The notes under the pieces were generated by a model, which ran no database searches, had not been told where the DNA came from, and saw only the letters and a program-made list of their open reading frames with translations. A DNA stretch of 64,000 nt from Isoetes taiwanensis (taxonomy: Eukaryota > Streptophyta > Lycopodiopsida > Isoetales > Isoetaceae). Position numbers and translations under genes: made by a program. The DNA lies in NCBI GenBank assembly GCA_021234155.1, contig JAJEKV010000033.1, positions 2,709,454 through 2,773,453 of the forward strand. The letters are read 5' to 3'. Shown one piece after another: positions 46,330-58,688 of this stretch (position 1 is its first letter; each line of letters starts with the position of its first letter).

Positions 46330-47228
46330 GAAAGCAGCTTTCAAATCACATTTAGACTGCATGGTTTGTTAAAATGTTGGGTTTCTCACACAAAAGCAGC
46401 TTGCGAGGTTCCTCCTGAGGTTTATATGGATGCTGAGGTCTTTAAAAATGTGGACGCTGAGATCTCGTAGTTAAAAACACTTTTTTCTAAATTACCCCTT
46501 TTTATGCCTGCTGAATGTGTATTTAGATTAGGGGCATTTAAACATAGATGTTACTGAGTTTCGTTGAAGAGTGAAATAGCTGCAATTCCTGGGGACTTTC
46601 ATCATACCGACTTGCTCCCAATAAGGTATTTCCATTCTCTTGAGCCAGGCCAAATTGTAAGTATAGCCTTAGCTTTTATAAATTGTGTCTCAACATAGAT
46701 CTGTTTGAAGAAATACTCCCTTTTTTCCCCAGTTATTCACAGTCGTAGAAACACTCAATTCACCTTTTGTTCGTACCGTTTAACAATGAAAATCAGATGC
46801 CTCCAAACATGTGTCCATGTTGCACTGTGCTGAAGGAAAGTATAGTTAAGTTAGAACAAAAACCAAAACTAATAATAAAAAGCATAAAGAATCATGTTTT
46901 ACACTGATCATTAAGATTCTGTTGTCTGCAGATGATGATGCGCTGAAGAAAAGTTGGTACATGAGAGTGCAGGTCTCGCAGGTTTATGGAGAATTTATGC
47001 ACACCAAGACAAAATTAATGACCTGCATGGCACAGATCCAAGGCACAAGACCAGCTATAAGGTCAATGACCGCAGACATCTTCTAGTGTTCCTGTGGAAA
47101 TTCAGGCATGCTAGCTACACATCATTCCATTCAGGAGCACAATAACTAAGCATTATCCTAAACCATTCTTGCTCCACTTGAAACATATCCTACAATGAAA
47201 CCTACCAATGAAAAAGCTGCCAGCCATC
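46330..47228. other. 3' flank of the mTERF gene
   Basis: No gene is supported. The segment presumably includes the 3' untranslated region of the minus-strand mTERF gene, which ends at 47229. Confidence 0.45.
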
Positions 47229-50125
47229 TCAGGTACCAGTCTCCAAGTCCTCATCCGTGTGCATGGCAACATGCCCTTGTTCTGCCTGGCTTACACGAAA
47301 CAGAAACTCCGAATCACTGCAAGCTAGCATGTATTTGAGGCTGAACGTCAAACCCTTCTTGGCTAGTAAGTTGTGCCTTGGGATTATTCTTGATTCCAAT
47401 GCATAGCTGAAAAACCTGCAAAAATGTGGGCATGTAGTCTTTGGGAAGCTCTAAATCCTTTTTCAAAGAGTGAATTCAAATTTCAAGTCTGTTCAGCATT
47501 TTATTAGATAGAGAAATTTGTAGCCAATACTCACCTTGGAAAGATAATAACTTCTTCGATTAAGCGGCGCATAACTCTTTTAAAAAACATATACTTTGGC
47601 TGAATAACATCAATATTGTACTTCAAAAGCATTGGAAAATTTGCTATCATGTCGCCAAGTTGTTCTTTACTTATCCCTTTTGAAAGGAAGAATTTCACAA
47701 GAATTTCTAGCTTGTTCATCATACTGCAACCAATGAGCTCAGGCTGTGCTGCAATGACTTTGCCTATATGGTCCTCACTGACTCCAGCCCTTTCCAGTAG
47801 CAATCTTACCTGCCATGGTAAAGTAACAGAAATTATAAGTGCCACGTGTCTAATATACTTTGTTGCGAATTTAATGTCCATTCGGACATAATAATGGATA
47901 CACTGTAATCTTTCTCTCATCCAATCAATTCCCTTTTTTTCTTATGCAACCTGGATCTTAAAACCACCATAGTAATCTTATCTTGAACTAAAGATATGGA
48001 CCATCATTCAGAATATAAAAAAAATCCTAGATCCGTGCACTTCAGGTGGTACCTCCTGTTGTTGCTTGAACATAGGTCAGCAGACAACAATGACGCACTC
48101 GGAACATGCTTTGCTTCACATGTTTTATCAAATAGAAACACCAACTACGGCCAACCCAATTATCACAGATCTATAGTGCAAGTAAGGCAAGGATCATTTA
48201 AATGTAAACACCTAACTACGGCCAACCCAATTATCACAGATCTATAGTGCAAGTAAGGCAAGGATCATTTAAATGTTGTCACAGAAAGTTTGTAACAATA
48301 ATTCATACATCAAAATCAAATAGTTGAAACTCACCACTGGTCGGATTTTCCTGTCAAGACTATATGTGAGAAATGCAGGGAATTTGACTAGCAGATGACC
48401 AATGACTTCTTCATATACACCTATAGCTCGTAAAAAGCGAACCTGACAATATATCATCATAACATTAAGGTCCAGATGAAAGTGAAATAGCCATAGGAAT
48501 TGGTTTCTATATGACCAGACCTTTGGTGCTATGTTATCAGCAAGATTAAGACAGAAAACTGCTGGCTGCACTGCAAAAATTCTTTTAATTCCGGCAGAAT
48601 CAATGCCAATATAATAAAGATACTTGACAAGTGGTTGCCATGAGTTCTCCACACTAAATGCAAGCAATTGTGGTCTGCTAGCGATTGCACTGGCTAAAGC
48701 CATATCATCAACTCCAAGGGATTTCAAGAAATCAACCTGAATAGTTGCATTGCAATTTCAGATTTTGAAATGACACATATAAAGAAATATAAATCTTCTA
48801 GTACCTTGGCCTGCATTTCCTGCAATGCAAAGCGACCTAATGCAGCAGGAAAGCGAAAGACCATTGCTCCAAACTGATCTCCCAAGACACCAATCTTCAT
48901 GAAAAACTTGACCCTCGCTTCGAGTTCCTGATAGCTGAGAGAGAGAATAGTAGGACACCGACTTACAACAAAACCTAACCATTCGTTTCGAACTCCCGAA
49001 GTCACCAGAAACTGTTTTGTAATATTAAGCTTTTCATCTGACTGCCAAAGAATAGCTGGCTCTCGGGATAATACAAGTCCAAGATCCCGTCCTTTCACGC
49101 CAATTTTCTTCAGCCATTGAATTCTTGGCTGCAGCAAATCTAGATTATTACCAGCTATAGAGACGAGATTTCCAATTCTGGGAGTGGTAAGTTTGTTGTG
49201 CTTTAACCATCTGCAGAAGTAAGAAAATTCAAAATATATTAAACCATTGCAGCCAGACAGCTAACAAGTTACATGGAACAGTTTGTGCTTAGTTTGTGAG
49301 CCAATGCTCCTTTCTAGAAGAAGGGTCAGCAGTATTTAATCTGATATGGAACACTTGAAGATTTTTTCAGCTGTTCTTTTTGTTCATATTCCAAATGTGC
49401 ACAAATTTCGTGATGGTTTTGCAAGCAGAACATTCAAACTAGATGAATGAATGAAAGGAAGAAGCAAAGTAGATGTACTTGAAAATAGCTACCACTTTGG
49501 TTCGTTCTATACACAACTTGACGCGAGCAGAGAAGGGTAAGTTTGCATATTTGGGCTTGCGCTTCATTGTCACTGCCTTCATCAAAATTAGGTCGATAAA
49601 CTCTGACAGATGAGGAATAATCTGCTTTGAATAAGTTGTTCCTAATTTTGCCGCCTCCATTGCTTCCAGGATTGCATCTGCAGTATGTCTTCTTTTGGCA
49701 ATTAAAGACTTTCTAAGGGCAAGTTCTTCCTCGGCAATTGAATCCTCCTCGCTTGTCAAAATGGCATCCAGGCTAAGGGTTTGAGAAAAAAAAGTATGAT
49801 TCTTGCCTGGGAAATGCTCGCCCTCATTTTCAGTTTCTCGCCTCTCCTTTAGCATGAGGCGGAGCGTAGTTTCGGTGCTAGTATCCCCCAAAATGCGCTT
49901 TAAGCCAGACTTTGCAGAACCCATATCTGCATTTCCATCCTTTGGATCAATCAACACCGGATTATGCCTTCGATTAACCAACAATTGACGGGGATCCCTG
50001 ATAGTCAATTCATCAGATTGGCAGCCATCGCTGCTCATAGCACGCAAAGTAAAGGAATACAAAATTTGGACATTGTTAAGTGTGTTCGAAATAGCAAGAA
50101 TTGGAGAACCTGCTGCAATTGCCAT
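47229..50125 (-). CDS. mTERF-family organellar transcription factor, 6 exons
   Basis: Plant mTERF proteins act in plastids or mitochondria in transcription, intron splicing or rRNA maturation. Six exons join in frame to 612 aa plus TGA: 49479-50125, 48805-49210, 48521-48736, 48335-48442, 47535-47809 and 47229-47415. All introns are GT-AG. The N-terminal 50 or so residues are poor in acidic residues and rich in Ser, Leu and Asn, which fits an organelle transit peptide. From about residue 215, a series of roughly 35-residue helical mTERF repeats follows, with the usual L-x3-P at repeat ends (SREPAIL, SRCPTIL, FRFPAAL, ASRPQLL, AVQPAVF, VKFPAFL, AAQPELI, ANFPMLL). The C-terminus has FPRFFSYALESRIIPRH and LKYMLACSDSEF, the standard plant mTERF ending. 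Length and repeat number resemble MTERF2-like proteins, but I do not assign the orthologue. The ATG at 50123-50125 is the first in-frame Met. Confidence 0.93.
48136..48275. repeat. 71-bp tandem duplication in an mTERF intron
   Basis: Two almost identical copies (period 71) contain ACTACGGCCAACCCAATTAT and CAAGTAAGGCAAGGATCATT. They lie in the intron between exons 4 and 5. Near-identity suggests a recent event. Confidence 0.9.
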
Positions 50126-53100
50126 CAAGGTCGAAATTTGTAACCTGTTTGTTTCTCCGTCGTCGAAGGGCTTTTGTAGGGTTTATTATCATCTGTCAAT
50201 AATTAAGGGATCTTAAACTGAACCTCTGATGTGATTTTGCATTCTTGTTTTGGAGCCCTTGATTAGCAGATTATTTCATGTCAGATTCTAGATCAAAGAC
50301 CATTACATTTTCTATCTAATAATAAAATTGCATGCTAGTGTCAATCCTGATAGGGGATTTCAAGCAAGCAAAGAACTCATTAAATTCAAAGTGTAACGCA
50401 TAAAAGGCCACGATAGCCAAAAAAAAAAAACTAGCAAAAGGCACACCAGAAGGTTGTGGCAAGGTGGTGTTTTGTATTAAAGAGCCAGAATTGGTTAGAT
50501 TTGATTTCCTTTAAGTTGTCGAAGTTTTAGAAGGTCTTCTCCAGCTTTGGAATGGATATAAATGGTAATAGAAATAAGGCTGTGAAGTAGAAATAAGGCT
50601 GAGATGGTTGTGGCAAGGTTTTGTTATTTTATATTAAAAAGCTAATATTGGTTGATGTATTTCCTTCAAGTTGTTGAAGGTTTAGAAGGTCTTGTTTATG
50701 AAGGATTGTTTAGGTTTTTTTTTTCCCTTCGGCTCCTCATTATAGAAGCGTGACTATGGTTAGATAACCAACATGTGTAGCTATGACTAACTACTAGCAT
50801 AAAAGTAAATAGTAATTGGATGCCTGGCATTGCTGAGTTTTCCCGAGCTTTTGCAATAGTGTGTTACGTTGGTGCTACTGTGTGGATGTTGTGGGAGTGC
50901 TATATAGATTGCATCCAAAAGCTAAAGTAGAGTAGAGAACATGTTATGAAACATATGCGTGCTTCAAAAAATTTGGGGGAAAAAGGTGCAATCCTTTTAT
51001 GTCAAATAATGCAAAGTTAGACATGACAATAGCAAAAAAAATCATTGTTGTAAAAAGATTAGAGAAACTTAGGAGCTGAGTGTTTGGTTGTTACAATGCC
51101 ATATCTGGTGTAGATTTTTTTCTTTCGTTTGAGGATGTAGTATTACTTGCTCTTGCTTAGCTATGTTACAAATAAGGCTGAATATGATGGATTGCAGATA
51201 AGGATGCTCATAGCTAGTGCTCTTGAGATATACATAAAATGGACACATTATCTGGATGTATATATAGGTTTTGACATCTTTTTTTCTATCTCATGTGCAA
51301 TGCAAACTCCATAAATGAAATAAACAATGGTGTTTTATTTCATTCAATGGCACATAAAAAATAGTCTAAATCATACTAATTTTCCACAAAGAGGAGGATA
51401 AACAAGCTAATCATATTTGCATACCACATGGAAATAATAAATGCTCAACATTTGACATTATTTTTTATAAAGACCGAATAGGATTTTCCTAGGCCTATGA
51501 GCACTAGAAAACAAGCTATGTAGAAATGCTTGATTACAACTCCAATGATCACAATTCACGGGCAAAAACACAAATGTGCATAGATAACAAACTACGCAAG
51601 TGCTTGATTAAAACTCCAATCCCTGCCATGACTACACACAATTGTTAGTGCTTTCTGACACTTTTTTTTTTTTATGCAAAATGCCTGCATTCATGGCCTT
51701 CCATCTCTTGCCCGGCCTCCTCTTAGCACAAAGCTATGAGCAGTACCCAAAGGGTTCCACTAATTCTTATTGTGTTCGTCACTAGAATATGGAGCAATAT
51801 AAGATATGGAGAAATAACAGTTAGACTATGGGATTTGAACCCATTTCTAGTAGCCATCTTGACTAGGTACTTTGGCTAATTACAAAAGCTTCTAAATGTT
51901 CTCATTGAACTCGTCATAGAAATATACTCCATTTTTATTATTGATAGAGTTCCAAAAGTAGAGTGATCTGTTTGAGAAAAAGTAAACTAGAGTAAATATA
52001 TTGATTGATCTGTGAACAAATGTAAACTAGAGTAATACGTTGTCCTCCAGCACAAAGTCTAAAAACCCATTTTCAAAGAAATGAAAAATTTCACCTGTTC
52101 CAAAATTGAGTAAGCAATCATTTTGAAATCAACGTTTTGATTTTAAAGCACATAAGTATTACATTCTGGATCACCTGGATTGGAGCATGTTGGATTGAAC
52201 TTTATTAGCCTAGAATTGCAAAATCTTGTGGGCTCTGGATTTAGAAAACCTCGTTGGATTGAACTTTATTAACCTAGAATTGCAAAACCTCGTGGGCTCT
52301 GGATTTAGAAAACTTTGTGGACTCTGGATTTAGAAAGCCTTGTGAGTTATGTGCATTTCCTAAGCATCAGACTATATAGTGATGCATCTTGTTTTCACTG
52401 AACTGAATTATATATCTTCGACGGTCTGCACTATGCATCCTTGGAGCTATCTGTAGATGAGCATTTCAGATCTGACTGAATTCCAAGAAGATGGAAAGTA
52501 AAGAGCTAAAATACAATAAGGGGATATTTTCTCCACTATAAAGCCATTGATGAAGTGGCGGGATTTATACTGACATGGAGGGCATGTCCTTCAGTATCTG
52601 CATAGATAACTGTAGTGTTAACCTCGAACAATGGGCTGGTGAAGATAAAAACAATGGGAAAAAGAAGACCAGCATAAAGATGCGTCCGCTGCACAATAAG
52701 TCCGATATAAGGGCGTGCCTTTGTCACTAACTCTGCAAAAACTACAGTGTAAGTCCTATTATTTTTCTTTCCTTTCATTGCTTATTGCTCGATTAAGAGT
52801 ACGCTTTAGGAGCTTGAGCAAAGTTTACTTGCTACTTTAATAAAAATGGGTGCAAAATAAGGACAAGAATGCTTTGTTGTAAATAAGAACACAAATAGAA
52901 TATAAGAAGATACATGCTCACCATGTTGAGGATTGAAAAGGATAAGAATGATCTGCAATTTCTTTGCCTTTGTTGTTCATGAAGTCATTACCGTCTGCTG
53001 GCGAGAGTTGGATGAAGGTGCTTGCATACTATATGGACTGTAAAGCGTGCAACTAGCTTTGCAATAAGAACTGGAAATAAGGACCATTGCCTGGATATTC

Positions 53101-54278
53101 AAATCTTATTTGGATGCTTACCAAATCATTGTTGCCCGGGTTGAATTTGCAAATCCCACAATTCCTATATATAATCTGAAATAATTGAAGGAGAATCCAA
53201 CCATGTATGCTAGGGAGCAAAAGCTCCTTGAGAAAAGATGTGCAGAATCCAACTCATGCAAAACACAAATCCTACTATGTTTTGAGAGGAAAATCGCGGG
53301 AAAGCAGATAAACCATGAGGCAAATGGCCATGAACCAGGTCGCCACTTGAACCGAGTCGACATTTAAAACCCCTTTTTGCGGATCCATAACTTTGAAACT
53401 AACTTTGGAAAAGGCAAGATTCAACAATATAAAATTAGCCACCACAATTTTTGCTGAGGTGGAACTTGCTAGGTGGATAAATTAGAATTGAAGAAAGGTT
53501 GTAGGCTTGGTTGGGCTGGTGTGCTAAAAATTATTGTGGAAACTACGGGGAGGGGGGTTGTGGGCATTTCTTTTAACAATACGCAAACATAGACATCAAC
53601 AAAATTCACGGAAGCTGCAATATTGAGTCTTAATTTCCATGACTTAGATGAAAATCTACATTTCCAAGTCTGTTTCTGATCTCAACAATCACAATCTGCC
53701 AATTGCCCGATTTCATGTTCATTTGAATGTACACAGAAGCAGAGACAATTTCGGGTCAAAATAGGTACATGATGATGAACTGTGAAAGCTTCTGTTATAC
53801 ATTTTCCATGTCCACGGTTGAAGCTTCAGGTAATGCAGGAGTGGAGAAGACACAGTTTTTCCTTGGGATTGAACAGGACGAATGCACTGCAACGGACGAA
53901 TCAGAAGGTTGGAATCAACAATTTCTTTTTCTCAGCTTCAGTTCTGCCTATAAAACCCCTCATTGCAAACTTTACCCCGTTGCTAGCTTTGTCAACCTAT
54001 TCCCTTCTATGCAGGAACGCAAACAAAGGTTTTGATTTCCGATCCAGATAGTTTTGATGAATCATCTTCTAACTCTTCTAACGCGATTTAAAGACATTAC
54101 AAACTCTAAATTCTCTCGTTCATAATGAATTTAGGATTCAACATGTTCAGAAGGATCTTAAAAATTATCGCATTTCAATCCCTGCGAAGATTCCTCCACA
54201 ATTCGTCAAAGAGTATACTATTATCGTCAATTCCTGACCTATCTGCTTAAAATGTGACCACATTCTTGAGCAAGAGGG
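50126..54278. other. Intergenic region between the divergent mTERF and PPR genes
   Basis: No gene is supported in 4.1 kb. It must contain the promoters of both divergently transcribed genes, but I can place no TATA box with confidence. Local duplications are seen: about 90 bp at 50452-50542 and 50605-50692 (GGTTGTGGCAAGGT to TTTAGAAGGTCTT), and 62 bp at 52193-52320 (TTGGATTGAACTTTATTA-CC and following). Small frames at 52536-52778 and 53118-53363 look like chance. Confidence 0.45.
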
Positions 54279-57200
54279 ATGCTCGGATTGGTAGAAGCCC
54301 TCTCACATCATGGCCGAGGGGGCACCTCCACGAGATCGACACTGACATTTGTCAGGGAGCATTTATGTCAGAATTTCTTCCAGCAACCAGACAGAATGAT
54401 CAAAGTAAGTTGTTTGCTTTCTGAATTTGTTTAGAAGGTAGCATAAAGAGATAGCTCCATCTGTTGAATTTAGCAGATTGAAGTTTTGGAGAACAAAAAA
54501 AGGCAAACATTTAGTGAAGGCAACACGCATGCAAAGCACTGTTCAGAATCCAGAAAGAATGATTCAACTAACGAGTTTAATGGTTCTAGTTGTCTGTATC
54601 CAGATAAGATGAGTTTAGAACAAGTATGCCTTACCCCGCAGCAAGGGCCTGAGCAGCCTGTTGCAAACGTCATCTCTATTTTGCAAAAGTATAGGAAAAA
54701 CAAGAACCTAGAATGTGCTAGACAGGTCCATAAGCACATTTGCCACATTGGTTTGCAAGCACATAAAATTGTTGGGAACTACGTTGTGCCCATGTTTGTA
54801 GGTTGCAGAAGTGTCTTTGATGCTCAAAATGCATTCAACGTGCTCCTTCATCATGAGGAACATGCCTGGACTTCCCTCATACTAGGTTTTATTGAATGTG
54901 GACAACCTCAGATTGCTTTTAGTCTTTACAGGAAGATGCAAGAAGATGGTGCACATCCCAGTAGTCATACACTCGTGGCTTTATTGAAGGCTTGTTCTAG
55001 GATGAAAAATTTGGAAAAGGGTTGTGAAATTCATGAGGATATTAGGAGAGGGGGAACAAATCAAAATATTTTTGTTGGAAGCACCTTAGTTGACATGTAT
55101 GCTAGATGTGGTTCAATTGAGGAGGCACAGAAAGTTTTTAACAAGCTAGCAATAAAAAATGTTGTGTCTTGGACTGCATTAATCAATGGGTATGTCGAAA
55201 ATGGACGCATGCAGGATGCATTGAAATGCTATGACCAAATGCAAGGAGAGGGCGTGCTACCCAATGTTGCTACATTTGTGTCTACTCTAAGAGGTTGCAT
55301 CGGTGCAGAAGCTATTGACAGGGGCCGAGAAATACATGCCGAAATAGCCAAGTCTAAATTTGACGATGACCATTTTATCGGCAGCAGTCTGGTTGACATG
55401 TATGCAAAATGTGGATCCCTTCCAGAGGCACAATGTGTCTTTGACAGGTTATCATTTAGGAATGTTGTTTGCTGGACTTGTCTGATCAATGGCTATGCCG
55501 AATACGGATTTGATCACAAAGCTATGAGATGCTTCAGCCAGATGCAAGTCGAGGGTGTGGCTCCAAATGGTCTTACCTACATTTGCATGTTGAGAGCCTG
55601 TAGCAGTATAGGAGCCATGGATATGGTTCGGGAGTTACACATAGAAATTTCAAGAAAAGGGCTTGAAAGGGATCTTCTTGTCGGGAATACTTTAATTGAC
55701 ATGTATGCCAAATCTGGATGTTTTCTAGATGCTCATGAAGTCCTTGGCAAGTTGCATGGTGGTGACACAGTGTCATGGAATGCACTGATTGCTGGGTATG
55801 CTGAAAATGGACTTGGTATGCAAGCACTTAAATGTTATAATCAGATGCAACTGCAAGGCATATCTCCAAATAATGTAACCCTTGCTTGTAGCCTGAAAGC
55901 TTGTGGAAGCTTACAGATCATAGGCAAGGCTCGTGAATTACATGCTATGGCCTCACAGAAAGGATTGGGAAGAGATCCGGTTATTGTCATCGCTTTGATT
56001 GATGTTTATGCTAAATGCGGTTCACTTACTGAGGCAGGAGAAGCTTTTGATAATCTACAAGTTCGGGATGTTTTATCGTGGACTGCAATTATTAAAGGGT
56101 ATGGTGAAAATGGGCATGCGCTAGAAATGCTAACGTGCCTTCAGCAAATGCAAGTGGAGGGAATATCTCCGAGTGCTATCACATTTGTTTGTGCCTTGAG
56201 AGCTGCTTGTGAGATGAAAGACATAGTTAAGGGTCGGGTAGTACACGCTGGAATCATTTACTGGGGGCTTGGAAGGGACCGTCGTATTGGTAATACTTTA
56301 GTAGAAATGTATGCTAAATGTGATTCGCTTATAGATGCAGAGGATTTCTTTGAAAGATTACCTGTTAGGGATATTGTATCATGGAATGTACTCATTGCGG
56401 GGTATGCTGAAAATGGACATTTTGGTAAAGCACTGAAGGGTTTCCAACAGATGCAACAAGATGGAATCAAACCAAGTGCAGTATCCTTCACTGTCATTCT
56501 AAAAGCTTGTGGTTATTTAGGTGCCATAGACAAGGGTCGAGAAATACACACCATGATTGCAAATATGGGCTTAGACACAGATGATTTGGTTAGCAGCAGT
56601 TTAGTTGATATGTATGTCAAATGTGATATGCTTATAGAAGCCTGTAGAATATTTAACATCTTGCCAATGACTAATGTTGTCTCCTGGACTGTATTGATAA
56701 AGGGGCATGTTGAGAATGGATTAGACCAAGCAGCAATGAAATGCTTTGAACAAATGCAACTGCAGGGTCTCTCGCCAAATGCTGTGACATTCGTTTGCAT
56801 CTTGAAGGCATGTAGAAATATGGAAGCTGTACATAGGGGCCGTGAACTACATACCAGAATTTTAGAAAATAGGTTTCAGACAGATCTTTGGATTGGGAAT
56901 GCTCTGATAGGCATGTACGCTACATGTGGTTCGCTAGCAGAGGCTCAGAATGTCTTTGACAAGCTACCAATTCAAAACGTTTTATCATGGAATATGCTCC
57001 TCTTTGGCTATGTTGAGAATGGGCTTGCTGAGGAAGCCTTGAACTGCTTTGAGAAAATGCAATTGGAGGGTGTGCTTTTAAATACTGCCTCAGTTGTTTG
57101 CAGCTTAAAAGCATGTGGCAATATAGGAGCTATAGGGAAGGGGCGAGAAAAGCACATTCAGATTATGGAGAATGGATTTCTAAGAGAGATTATTGTTGGT

Positions 57201-58688
57201 AATTCTTTGATTGGCATGTATATAAAATGTGGCTCACTTCTAGAAGCATTGAATGTGTTCCAAAAGCTTCCAGTTCGAGATGTAGTTTCGTGGAATGTGC
57301 TAATTGTGGGATACTTGGAAAATGGTCTTTATGAAGAAGCATTAGAATGTTTCAATGGAATGCAGGAGGTAGAAACATTACCAAATGCCACAATATTTAT
57401 TTGTGGCCTAAAGGCATGTAGTGCCTTAGGAATGGTAGACATGGGTAGAAAAATACATTCTGAGATTGCACAAAGGGGATTTGAGAAAGATACTTTTGTT
57501 AGTAACACTTTGATCAGCATGTATGCCAAGTCACATTCAGTTACAGAGGCACAGAATGTCTTTGACCATCTCCCAATCAGAAATGTAGTCTCATGGAATG
57601 CACTGATTGCAGGCTATGCTGAACATGGACGTGGAAAGGAAGTTCTGACCTGCTTTGATGCGATGCAACAGGAAGGTGTCTGTCCAGATGTTGTCACATT
57701 TGTTTGCGGCTTAAAGGGCTGTGGCAGCATAGGGGCTATTGACAAGGGCCAAGAGATACATAGAAAGGCAGTGCAGAAGGGCTTGGATAAAGACTGGTTT
57801 GTGGGCACCACATTGATTGACCTTTATGCCAAATTTGGCTTGCTGTCAGAGGCACAGGAAGTTTTTAATAAGCAGGAATTTAGAACTGTTGAGTCATGGA
57901 ATGCACTTGTCTCAGGGTATGCTGACAATGGTTCCGGCATGGAAGCTTTGAAATACTTTACACAGATGCAAATGGAAGGCATAAATCCGAATCTCATCAC
58001 TCTGGTTTCTGCCATACAAGCATGTGGCATCTTAGGAGCAATAGACAGGGGCCGAGAAATACATATGGACATCACAAAAAAGGGACTTGAAAGGGATCTT
58101 TTTGTTAGCAATACTTTAATAGACATGTATGCCAAGTGTGGCTCACTTCGAGAGGCACAAGAAGTCTTTGACAATATATCAATGAAAAGTGCTGCATCTT
58201 GGGCTTCAATAATAAGAGGGTGCAGCATGAATCATGATGGTAACAAAGCTGTCCAATGCTTTGAGGACATGCAAAAGCAGGGAATAAGGCCAGATGCTAC
58301 CACTTTCACATGTCTCCTAACTGTATGCAGTCGAGCTGCTCTGCTGGCCAAAGCCCAAGCATATTTTAAGTTGATGAAAGACGAATATCGCATTGTACCA
58401 ACAGTTGATCATTATGTATGCATGGTTGATTTGTTTGCACGGTCAGGACAGTTGCATGGAGCAGTGATGTTGCTTGAAACCATGGTGTTCCATCTATCTG
58501 AAGAGGCATGGAAAGCTTTGCTCAGTGCCTGCAGAAGTTATGGGGATGAAGAACTAGGAAGAAGATGCTTTCAACAACTAATTAAAATAAATCCAGAAAA
58601 TTCTGCATCCTATGTGCTTATGGCGAACATCTATGCAAGTGCTGGTAGCTCAGACACGGCAAATATTATAGAGGAGCTGCCTAGATGA
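54279..58688 (+). CDS. PLS-class PPR protein, 1445 aa, two exons
   Basis: PPR proteins bind organellar RNA, one base per repeat, and act in editing, splicing or stability. Exon 1 is 54279-54404 (ATG after an in-frame TGA at 54267). A 72-nt GT-AG intron containing stops follows. Exon 2 is 54477-58688 with stop TGA. I chose this start because exon 2 alone has no Met near its beginning. The spliced 42-residue exon 1 is rich in Ser, Thr, Arg and Leu and nearly free of acids, which fits a transit peptide. About 12 PLS triplets of about 101 residues follow, each with a VVSWNALIAGYAENG-like motif. An E1-type end (EAWKALLSACRSYGDEELG, then ASYVLMANIYASAGSS) comes last. The frame stops soon after; downstream codons in the same frame resemble an E-motif end but are cut by TGA and TAG. 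No E+ or DYW domain is present, so it would need a DYW partner if it edits RNA. The repeat style is that of ferns. Confidence 0.93.

Noticed and set aside
46219-46470. Ala/Leu-rich frame of 83 codons
   Set aside because: It is generated by a 69-bp in-phase tandem duplication and has no known domain.
55229-58228. Minus-strand frames opposite the PPR gene
   Set aside because: They repeat at the period of the PPR triplets and are antisense shadows.
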